NCBI RefSeq assembly: GCF_016834655.1
Contig: NZ_JAENHP010000002.1
Location: forward strand, 682,001 to 746,000
Direction: 5' to 3'
Length of the DNA stretch: 64,000 nucleotides
Source of the DNA: Paractinoplanes ovalisporus
GTDB lineage: Bacteria; Actinomycetota; Actinomycetes; Mycobacteriales; Micromonosporaceae
Part shown: positions 7,907 to 15,334 of the stretch, in pieces
How positions within the stretch are numbered: position 1 is the first letter of the stretch
How the letters are laid out: every line of letters begins with the position of its first letter
Made by a program: the position numbers and the translations under genes
The notes under the pieces: generated by a model
The model's database searches: none
Seen by the model: the letters and a program-made list of their open reading frames with translations, nothing else
What the model was told of the DNA's origin: nothing

Positions 7907-9835
7907 ATGCCGGAAGTACAGGACCAGGCGATCATCCAGGCGGTCTGCGACACGTTCGCGCCGTCCCTGGACGCCCCGGCGGGCGCGGACGACGCCACCA
8001 TCGCGTTCTACCGTGACGGCGCCAAGGCCCGCGGCATCGACGTGGCCGTGGCCGGCGCGGTCGGGTCGCTCGACGCCCTCACCCGGGGCGCGGTGGCTTC
8101 CCTCCTGGAGCGCCTCGGACCCGACTTTGCTTCGGCTGACCTCGAGACCCGGACGGCGACCCTGCTCGCGGTGGCCGACGAGTCGATGCGGCTGCGTCTC
8201 GGCGTACGGCAGCTCAAGGCCATGACCCTGGCCACGCTGGTCGGGGCGGTCGACGAGACCGGCACGAACCCGACGTGGCCCGCGCTGGGCTATCCCGGCC
8301 CGGCCTCCAAGCCTCCGGCCGCCCCCAAGGACTTCCCGCTCGTGACCCTGCCCGCGGGTGAGGCCGAGCTGGACGCCGACGTGGTGGTGATCGGCTCGGG
8401 CGCCGGTGGCGCGATCGTGGCCGCCCGCGCGGCCCAGGCCGGCCAGTCGGTGCTCGTGCTGGAGGCGGCGCAGTACCGCAACGAGGCCGACTTCCGGCAG
8501 ATCGACTCGCTCGGCGCGGCCACCATGTTCCTGCGCGGCGGCTCGCTGTGGTCGTCGTCGGGGCAGATGGGCGTGCTGGCCGGGGCGACGCTCGGCGGCG
8601 GAACGGTCATCAACTCCATGGTCTGCCTGCGCACGCCGGAGCACATCCGGGAGCTGTGGACCTCGTACGGGCTCGAAGGTCTGGACGGCCCCGAGTTCGA
8701 CAAGTTCACCGACATGGTGTGGGACCGGATCGGGGTCAACACCGACGCCACCCAGTACAACGCGAACACCCGAGCCATGATCACCGGGCTGGCGTCGCTC
8801 GGGTACCGGCACGAGCGGCTGCCCCGCAACGCCGCGCTGGACGACGACGCGACGATGTGCGGCTACTGCAACGCCGGCTGCCAGCAGGGCAAGAAGCGCT
8901 CGACCCTGCACACGTACCTGCAGGACGCCGTGGACGCGGGGGCCCGGGTGGTCGTCGGCGCGCACGTCGACAAGATCGTCACGGAGGACGGGCGCGCGAC
9001 CGGCGTCCTCGCCACCGTCGACGGCACTACCTCGCTGTCCGTTTCGGCGCGCAACGTCGTCGTCGCGGCCGGCGGCATCGAGTCACCCGCGGTGCTGCTG
9101 CGCTCCGGCATCGGCGGTCCCGCGGTCGGCAAGAACCTCACGCTGCACCCGGCGTGGATCGTCACCGGCGTCTACGAGGAGCCGGTCGAGGCCTGGCACG
9201 GTCAGATCCAGTCGGCCGTCAGCTTCGACCTGACCCAGGTCGTCGACGGCGGCGGTTTCCTGGTCGAGAGCCTCGCCCTCAACCCGGGCACGTGGGGCGG
9301 GCAGTCCCCGTTCACCGACGGCCGCACCACCCGCGACCAGCTGCGCAAGCTGCCCTACTTCGCCACCTGGCACGGCGTTTCGCACGACCACGGCAGCGGC
9401 GAGGTCTATCTCGACGCGGACGGGCGGGCCGCCGTGCACTGGAACCTCGACGACGATGTCGACCACCGGATCGCCGTACGGGCCCACACCGAACTCGCCC
9501 GCATGCACCGCGAGGCCGGCGCCACCGAGATCTTCACCTTCCACTGGAGCGACCAGCGCTGGACGAAGGGGGAGGACTTCGACGCGTACCTCACCCAGCT
9601 GGCCGACTCCCCGATCGACGACCACACCGCTTTCTCCGCCCACCAGATGGGCTCCTGCCGGCTCGGCGCCGACCCGGCCACCTCGGTGGCCGACGGCTGG
9701 GGACAGCTCCACGACGTCAAGGGCGTCTGGATCGGGGACGCCTCGGCGTTGCCGACCGCGCCCGGTGTCAACCCCATGATCACAGTCATGGCGCTGGCCG
9801 AGCGGACCGCTTCGGCTCTCGTCAAGTCTTTCTAG
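7907..9835 (+). CDS. GMC-family (long-chain/fatty alcohol oxidase-like) FAD oxidoreductase 2
   Basis: 642 residues, ATG 7907 preceded by GGAGGA. The FAD motif 'VVVIGSGAGGAIVAARAAQA' lies near residues 159-180, the Cys-rich segment 'CGYCNAGCQQGKKRST' in the middle, and 'SAHQMGSC' plus 'WIGDASALPTAPGVNP' at the C-terminus, as in the paralogue at 2203. The N-terminal helical extension is also shared. Predicted role is oxidation of an alcohol group on the substrate imported by the adjacent ABC system; this link is inference from gene order. The aldehyde dehydrogenases at 26-29 kb could complete an alcohol-to-acid route. Confidence 0.9.
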   Translation: MPEVQDQAIIQAVCDTFAPSLDAPAGADDATIAFYRDGAKARGIDVAVAGAVGSLDALTRGAVASLLERLGPDFASADLETRTATLLAVADESMRLRLGVRQLKAMTLATLVGAVDETGTNPTWPALGYPGPASKPPAAPKDFPLVTLPAGEAELDADVVVIGSGAGGAIVAARAAQAGQSVLVLEAAQYRNEADFRQIDSLGAATMFLRGGSLWSSSGQMGVLAGATLGGGTVINSMVCLRTPEHIRELWTSYGLEGLDGPEFDKFTDMVWDRIGVNTDATQYNANTRAMITGLASLGYRHERLPRNAALDDDATMCGYCNAGCQQGKKRSTLHTYLQDAVDAGARVVVGAHVDKIVTEDGRATGVLATVDGTTSLSVSARNVVVAAGGIESPAVLLRSGIGGPAVGKNLTLHPAWIVTGVYEEPVEAWHGQIQSAVSFDLTQVVDGGGFLVESLALNPGTWGGQSPFTDGRTTRDQLRKLPYFATWHGVSHDHGSGEVYLDADGRAAVHWNLDDDVDHRIAVRAHTELARMHREAGATEIFTFHWSDQRWTKGEDFDAYLTQLADSPIDDHTAFSAHQMGSCRLGADPATSVADGWGQLHDVKGVWIGDASALPTAPGVNPMITVMALAERTASALVKSF

Positions 9836-9942
9836 CGCTCGCCTGCACGCTCGTTCGCGCCTTCACGCTTGTTCGCTTGTTCGCGCCTCACGTTCGTTCG
9901 TGCCACACGGTCGTTCGCGCCCCCGCGCTCGTCGTGCCTTCA
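9836..9942. repeat. degenerate short-repeat spacer (CGTTCGCGCC-like)
   Basis: Between the GMC stop and the Shine-Dalgarno of the lipoprotein gene, words of the type CTCGTTCGCGCC, TTGTTCGCGCC, CGTTCGTGCC and CGTTCGCGCC recur about six times in 107 bp. The pattern looks like slippage-expanded filler. No hairpin or frame explains it. Confidence 0.55.
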
Positions 9943-9960
9943 CCCCTCGGAGGAACTGTC

Positions 9961-10986
9961 ATGTCCATTTCCCGGTGGAAACTTGCCTCTTGTTCTGTTT
10001 TGGGCGTCGCGGCGCTGCTCGGCACCGCGGCCTGCGGCGGGGGCGACGACGCCTCGGCCTCCGGCGGCACGAGCGGGCTCAAGGTCGCCTACTCCAGCCC
10101 GGTCGCCTCGCAGCCCGGCCAGCAGATCGTCACCAACGGCCTCAACGCCGGCGCCAAGGAGCTGGGCTGGGAGGTCAACGTCATCGACGCCAACCTCTCG
10201 GCCGACCAGCAGGTCTCCAACGTGCAGACGATGATCCAGCAGCAGGCGGCCGCGATCGGGCTCTGGGCGCTCGACTCGGGCGCCATGGAGGGCACGTACG
10301 CCCAGGCCAAGGCGGCCAACATCCCGGTCATCGGCGTCAACTCGGAGGGCGCGAACGTCTCCTCGACCGTGTGGTGGGGCGTCAACCGCTGCGACGACGA
10401 CCAGTCGCCGTACCGGGTCGCGGCCAAGGAGATCGCCACCGCCCGCCCGGGCGGCAAGGTGATCGTCATGGGCGGCCCGCCGGTGCCGTCGATCCAGGCC
10501 AACGTGAAGTGCTTCAGCGACGCCGCCAAGGCGGCCGGGCTGACCATCCTGGCCCAGATCGACAACACCAAGGACACCTCGGCCAACGCGGCCTCGCTGA
10601 CCGCCGACACGTTCACCAAGTACCCGGACGTGGACGCGGTCTGGTCGTACAACGACTCCTCGGCCATCGGCGCGTCGACCTCAGCCACCCGGGCCGGTCG
10701 CAAGATCTCCGACGGCAAGAGCGAAGGCATCATCATCCAGGGCTCGAACGGCGACCCGGACGCGATCGAGGCGGTCAAGCAGGGCCGGCTCAGCGGCACC
10801 TGGGACCCGGACTCGTACGCCACCGGCATGGCCGTCATCAAGGCCATGGACGACGCCAAGAAGGGCGTGACCGGCAAGAACTACGTGGTCACGGCGAAGT
10901 ACTGGAGCCAGGCCAACATCGCCGAGTACAAGGACACCGCGACGCTCGGCTACACGCTGGCCACCATCCCGGTCACCGAGAAGTAG
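9961..10986 (+). CDS. sugar-type ABC importer, substrate-binding lipoprotein (Peripla_BP_4)
   Basis: 341 residues; GGAGGA precedes ATG 9961. The N-terminal signal sequence 'KLASCSVLGVAALLGTAACG' ends in a lipobox Cys near residue 26, so it is a membrane-anchored lipoprotein. The body is a periplasmic-binding-protein fold with 'KVAYSSPVASQPGQQIV' at the first strand, 'QQQAAAIGLWALDSGAM' and 'NIPVIGVNSEG', typical of RbsB-like proteins. It is the capture component for the ATPase and permease at 5169-7729, from which it is separated by a GMC oxidoreductase. A strong hairpin follows. Confidence 0.92.
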   Translation: MSISRWKLASCSVLGVAALLGTAACGGGDDASASGGTSGLKVAYSSPVASQPGQQIVTNGLNAGAKELGWEVNVIDANLSADQQVSNVQTMIQQQAAAIGLWALDSGAMEGTYAQAKAANIPVIGVNSEGANVSSTVWWGVNRCDDDQSPYRVAAKEIATARPGGKVIVMGGPPVPSIQANVKCFSDAAKAAGLTILAQIDNTKDTSANAASLTADTFTKYPDVDAVWSYNDSSAIGASTSATRAGRKISDGKSEGIIIQGSNGDPDAIEAVKQGRLSGTWDPDSYATGMAVIKAMDDAKKGVTGKNYVVTAKYWSQANIAEYKDTATLGYTLATIPVTEK

Positions 10987-11001
10987 GTCCTCCCCGTACG
11001 C

Positions 11002-11033
11002 GGAAGCCCCGGTCAACGGCGACCGGGGCTTCC
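11002..11033 (+). terminator. perfect 13-bp stem hairpin after the binding-protein gene
   Basis: GGAAGCCCCGGTC (11002-11014) pairs perfectly with GACCGGGGCTTCC (11021-11033) around a 6-base loop, starting 15 bases after the lipoprotein stop. No U tract follows, as is common in actinobacteria. It stands 22 bases before the amidase start, so it can separate or attenuate the two transcripts. Confidence 0.75.
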
Positions 11034-11055
11034 TGCCCATGAAGGGATCGATGAC

Positions 11056-12465
11056 GTGACCGACACTGCACTCGACGCGACGGCGATGGCCGCGCTCGTC
11101 GCGTCCGGGGAGGCAAGCCCCACCGAGCTGGTGAGCGCCGCGATCCGCCGGATCGAGGAGCTCGACGGCCGGGTCAACGCGGTCGTGCACCGCCGCTTCG
11201 AGCAGGCCCTCGACGAGGCCGCGGGCCCGCTGCCGGATGGACCGTTCCGCGGCGTGCCGATCGTGCTCAAGGATCTGCGCAGCGGCAGCGCCGGCGACCC
11301 GGACCATCAGGGCAACGCCTTCCTGCGCGGCATCGACTACCGCGCCGCCCACGACGCCAACGTGACGGCCGCCCTGCGCCGGGCCGGATTCGTCGTGCTC
11401 GGGCGCACCAACACCCCCGAGTTCGGTCTGGTCTCCACCACCGAGCCGCGCGCCACCGGCCCGACCCGCAACCCGTGGGACCTCACCCGCTCACCGGGCG
11501 GCTCGTCCGGCGGCTCGGCCGTCGCGGTCGCCACCGGGATGGTGCCGCTGGCTCAGGGCACCGACGGCGGCGGCTCGCTGCGCATGCCGTCGTCCCACTG
11601 CGGGGTGTTCGGCTTCAAGAGCAGCCGGGGCCGGGTCAGCGCCGGACCCGACGAGGGCGACGCGCTGGCCGCCCACAACATCTACGGCGTCATCACCCGC
11701 ACCGTGCGCGACAGCGCGGCCACCCTCGACGCCATCTCCGGCTATCACTCCGGCGACCCGGTGGTGGCGCCCGCGCCGTCCCGCTCGTTCCTCTCCTCTG
11801 TTTCCGACGCACCCGGCTCGCTGCGGATCGGCGTGATGCTCGTCGAGGACGTGAACGGCTACGCGGTCGACCCACGGGTCAACGCGGTCGTGCGGCGCAC
11901 GGCCGACCGGCTGACCGCGCTCGGCCACCACGTCGAGGAGGCGTATCCGGCCGCGATGACCGACCCCGCGTACCTCGGACACTGGCTCGGCCTGCTCAGC
12001 CCCAGCGTCACCGTGCTGATGGACGACCTGGCCGCGATGGCCGGGCGGCCGCTGCGCCGCGACGAGTTCGAGGAGGTGACGTGGTGGTGGGCCGAGCAGG
12101 GGGCCAAGGTGTCGGCGGCCGACTACGTCCGTCACGAGACCTGGCGCGACGACTTCCGCCGCCGCATGGCCTCGTGGTGGACCGGCGGCTTCGACCTGCT
12201 GCTCAGCCCGGTCGTGCCCAACCCGCCGCCGCCCCTGGGCCTGTTCGACGGTCCGGACGGCATCCAGCGCTCGATCGACATCCTCTGCTTCACGCCGCAG
12301 TTCAACACCACCGGCCAGCCGGCCATGGCGGTGCCCGCTGCACGGACCGAGGAGGGGCTGCCGATCGGCGTGCAGTTCGCTGCCGCGTACGGCCGTGAGG
12401 AGACGCTGTTCTCACTGGCCGGGCAGCTCGAGGCCGCGCACCCGTGGATCGGGGCCCTCGCATGA
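11056..12465 (+). CDS. amidase-signature family amidase 1
   Basis: 469 residues from GTG 11056, with GAAGGGA 8 bases upstream. The amidase-signature Ser-cisSer-Lys triad is readable: Lys72 in 'IVLKDL', cis-Ser150 in 'GGSSGGS', and nucleophile Ser174 in '[11 protein letters not shown]'. The 24-residue Ser-Ser spacing equals that of FAAH and peptide amidase. It hydrolyses a carboxamide to acid and amine or ammonia in the cytoplasm; substrate unknown. The stop overlaps the second amidase as ATGA, so the pair is coupled. Confidence 0.92.
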   Translation: MTDTALDATAMAALVASGEASPTELVSAAIRRIEELDGRVNAVVHRRFEQALDEAAGPLPDGPFRGVPIVLKDLRSGSAGDPDHQGNAFLRGIDYRAAHDANVTAALRRAGFVVLGRTNTPEFGLVSTTEPRATGPTRNPWDLTRSPGGSSGGSAVAVATGMVPLAQGTDGGGSLRMPSSHCGVFGFKSSRGRVSAGPDEGDALAAHNIYGVITRTVRDSAATLDAISGYHSGDPVVAPAPSRSFLSSVSDAPGSLRIGVMLVEDVNGYAVDPRVNAVVRRTADRLTALGHHVEEAYPAAMTDPAYLGHWLGLLSPSVTVLMDDLAAMAGRPLRRDEFEEVTWWWAEQGAKVSAADYVRHETWRDDFRRRMASWWTGGFDLLLSPVVPNPPPPLGLFDGPDGIQRSIDILCFTPQFNTTGQPAMAVPAARTEEGLPIGVQFAAAYGREETLFSLAGQLEAAHPWIGALA

Positions 12466-13994
12466 CGATCACCGGACCTTCCGACCGGCACGTCCGGGCC
12501 GCGGCCGACCACCTGGGGCTGCCGCTGACGGACGCCGACGTCGCCGCCGTACGGGACGACATCGCGCCCATCATCGAGCTGCTGGGCGGGCTCGACGCCA
12601 TGGTCGAGCCGCTGCCGCCGGTGCGGTATCCGCGCACTCCGGGCGACCGTCCGGGCCCCGCCGACGACCCGTACAACGGTTGGGCCGTTCGCACCGACAT
12701 CGCCGGCGCCGGATCCGGGCCCCTCGAAGGGCACCGGATCGCCGTCAAGGACACGGTGAGCGTGGCCGGGGTGCCGATGACCGCCGGATCGGCCACGCTG
12801 CAGGGCTTCGCGCCGGACTTCGACGCCACGATCGTGACCCGCATCCTGGACGCGGGCGGAGTGCTGGCCGGCAAGGCCAACTGCGAGTACTTCTGCTACG
12901 GCGCGGGCAGCCACACCAGCGCGAACGGGCCCGTACGCAACCCGTGGGACCCCACCCGCACGGCCGGCGGCTCCTCCTCGGGCAGCGCGGCCCTGGTCGC
13001 CTCGGGCGCGGTGACGATGGCCGTCGGCGGCGACCAGGGCGGCTCGATCCGGGTGCCCGCCGCCCACTGCGGCATCTACGGCCTCAAGCCGACCCACGGG
13101 CTCGTGCCCTACACGGGCGTCATGCCGGTCGATCCGTCGATCGACCACGTCGGGCCGATGACCGCCACCGTGGCCGGCAACGCGCTGCTGCTCGACGTGC
13201 TGGCCGGCCCCGACGGGCTCGACCCGCGTCAGGTGGGCGTGCGCAAGGGCGACTACCTCGGCGCGGTGACCGGTGGCGTCGAGGGCCTGCGCGTCGGCCT
13301 GCTGACCGAGGGCTTCGGGCAGCCCCTGGCCGAACCGGGCGTCGAACACCTCGTCCGGGCCGCCGCCGACCGTCTCGCCGCCGCCGGCGCCACCGTCGTC
13401 GAGGTGTCGGTGCCCGAGCACCGCACGATGATGAACGTCTGGGCGGCGATCATCCTGGAGGGCACCGTCCAGGTCGCCATGCACGGCAACGGCGCCTGGA
13501 TGGGCATCACCGGCCTCAACCCGACGGCGCTGATGCGGGCCCACTCCGCCTGGCACCACCGGGCCCACCTGCTCTCCGAGCCGATCAAGACCGGGCTGAT
13601 CGCGGGCCACTACCTCCGCGAGGTCTACGGCGGCGTCTACTACGCCAAGGCCCAGAACCTCGTCCGCGTCGCCCGGCAGGCCTACGACGACGCCCTGGCC
13701 CAGGTCGACGCGCTCGCGCTGCCGACCGTGCCGTTCGTCGCGCCGCCGCTGCCGCCGGGCACGAGCCGGGCCGAGATGTCCGCCCCCGGCTTCAACCCCG
13801 TGGTCAACACGGCGCCCTTCGACTGCACCGGCCACCCGGCGCTCTCCGTGCCGTGCGGGCTCAGCGACGGAATGCCCGCCGGCCTGATGCTGGTCGGCCG
13901 GCACTGGGACGAGGCCACCCTCTACCGGGCCGCCGGCGCGCTCGAACGGGCCGGCGACTGGAAGGAGTGGCGACCCGGCCAGCTCGATGACTGA
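12462..13994 (+). CDS. amidase-signature family amidase 2 (Rhodococcus enantioselective amidase type)
   Basis: 510 residues; ATG 12462 overlaps the previous stop (ATGA). The triad is Lys96 ('IAVKDT'), cis-Ser171 ('GGSSSGS') and Ser195 ('GGDQGGSIRVP'). These numbers equal the published triad of the nitrile-cluster amidase of Rhodococcus N-771 (K96/S171/S195), including the extra N-terminal alpha-helical domain of about 70 residues. It is therefore likely to act on aromatic or aliphatic amides. No nitrile hydratase gene is adjacent. The chloroform-simple reading is that the island degrades an amide-containing compound. Confidence 0.92.
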   Translation: MTITGPSDRHVRAAADHLGLPLTDADVAAVRDDIAPIIELLGGLDAMVEPLPPVRYPRTPGDRPGPADDPYNGWAVRTDIAGAGSGPLEGHRIAVKDTVSVAGVPMTAGSATLQGFAPDFDATIVTRILDAGGVLAGKANCEYFCYGAGSHTSANGPVRNPWDPTRTAGGSSSGSAALVASGAVTMAVGGDQGGSIRVPAAHCGIYGLKPTHGLVPYTGVMPVDPSIDHVGPMTATVAGNALLLDVLAGPDGLDPRQVGVRKGDYLGAVTGGVEGLRVGLLTEGFGQPLAEPGVEHLVRAAADRLAAAGATVVEVSVPEHRTMMNVWAAIILEGTVQVAMHGNGAWMGITGLNPTALMRAHSAWHHRAHLLSEPIKTGLIAGHYLREVYGGVYYAKAQNLVRVARQAYDDALAQVDALALPTVPFVAPPLPPGTSRAEMSAPGFNPVVNTAPFDCTGHPALSVPCGLSDGMPAGLMLVGRHWDEATLYRAAGALERAGDWKEWRPGQLDD

Positions 13995-14075
13995 TTCCGC
14001 CGTGTGAGGGTGGAGTTTTCCCCACCCCCGGTTCTCCGGTCAGCGGGATCGATCGGCCGGCCCCGGCCGCGCACC

Positions 14076-15233
14076 ATGGGCCTCATGGAGACGATCGGGA
14101 AGCCGGCCATGCTCGGGCTGTGGACCGTCGTGGCCGGGCGGGACATCCCGTACGCGTCCCGCCGTTCCTGGCTGACCGGGGTGTTCGTCCTGCTCGGTCT
14201 CGGCACGGCCCTGCTGGTCCACGACCATCTCGCGGGGATGCCGGCACCGGTAAAGCTCGCGTTGGCGGCCGGGGCCGGGCTGCCGGTCGCCCTGCTCCCG
14301 CGGCACGTGCTGGCCGCCTGGCGGATCGCCATGGTCGCGACCCTGCTGAACCTGCCGGTCGAGATCGCCCCCGGCGGCCTCGACTGGCCCTGGCATCCAC
14401 TCCAGCCGGTGCTCCTGCCCGCGCTCGTGCTGCTGATCGCCCTGCGGCACCAGACCCGGGCCGTCATCTGGGCGGCCCTGCTGACCACCGCCACGATGGC
14501 CGGACATCTCCCGTCCCACCACCTGCCCGCCTCCCTGGCCGCGGTCGCCGTTGTCGCTGTGATCGGCGATCAGGTCCGCCGTCGCCTCGAGGCCCAGCAC
14601 AGCCTGGCCGCCGAGCGGAAGCTGACCGAGGCCGAACAGGAACGCAGCGCCGTCCTGGAGGAACGGGCCCGCATCGCCCGCGAGATGCACGACGTCGTCG
14701 CCCATCACATGTCCATGATCGCCGTACGGGCCGAGACCGCCCCCTACCGCCTGAACGACGACCGTTCCGCCCGCGACTCCGAGTTCGTCGCCATCGCCGG
14801 CGCTTCCCGCGCGGCCCTGCAGGACATGCGCCGCCTGCTGGGCGTCCTCCGCAGCGACTCACCGGACGCTTCACTCGCGCCGTCACCGGGCCTGACCGAC
14901 GTTCCCGCCCTGGTGCACACCGCCGCCGACGCCGGTTTGGACGTGACGCTGCGGTGGCCGCCCGAGGTGACCGCCACCCCACTGGTCGGCCAGACCGCGT
15001 ACCGAATAATCCAGGAGGCCTTGTCCAACGCCACCCGGCACGCGAGCGGAGCCCCCGTACGCATCGAGGCAACCGCCGACACCCGAACCCTGACCATCAC
15101 CGTCCACAACAAGGCATCCACCCATCCCACCCCCACTCCCGGCGGCGGCCACGGTCTGACCGGCATGAACGAACGAGTCGCGGCGGTGGGCGGCACCTTG
15201 AGGGCCGGCCCCACCCCGTACGGAAGCTTCTAG
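14076..15233 (+). CDS. NarL-type sensor histidine kinase (HisKA_3), apparently truncated at the C-terminus
   Basis: About 385 residues from ATG 14076; ATG 14085 and an upstream GTG 14004 are alternatives, none with a good ribosome-binding site. Five to six hydrophobic segments span about residues 20-180. The phospho-acceptor motif 'EMHDVVAHHMSMIAVR' and an HATPase_c region ('EALSNATRHASG', 'GGGHGLTGMNERV') follow. After 'TPYGSF' comes TAG (15231-15233). The same frame then reads IRAALPLNA and TGA, which is the C-terminal strand expected in this family, so the amber codon looks recent. No response regulator gene is adjacent. Confidence 0.85.
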   Translation: MGLMETIGKPAMLGLWTVVAGRDIPYASRRSWLTGVFVLLGLGTALLVHDHLAGMPAPVKLALAAGAGLPVALLPRHVLAAWRIAMVATLLNLPVEIAPGGLDWPWHPLQPVLLPALVLLIALRHQTRAVIWAALLTTATMAGHLPSHHLPASLAAVAVVAVIGDQVRRRLEAQHSLAAERKLTEAEQERSAVLEERARIAREMHDVVAHHMSMIAVRAETAPYRLNDDRSARDSEFVAIAGASRAALQDMRRLLGVLRSDSPDASLAPSPGLTDVPALVHTAADAGLDVTLRWPPEVTATPLVGQTAYRIIQEALSNATRHASGAPVRIEATADTRTLTITVHNKASTHPTPTPGGGHGLTGMNERVAAVGGTLRAGPTPYGSF

Positions 15234-15334
15234 ATCCGAGCCGCCCTGCCGCTCAACGCTTGACGGCGTTGTCAGAATCAGCCAGGTTCACGCCGCGCCG
15301 CATCGGCAAAGCGTCAAGGTCCGCCCGGCGATCG

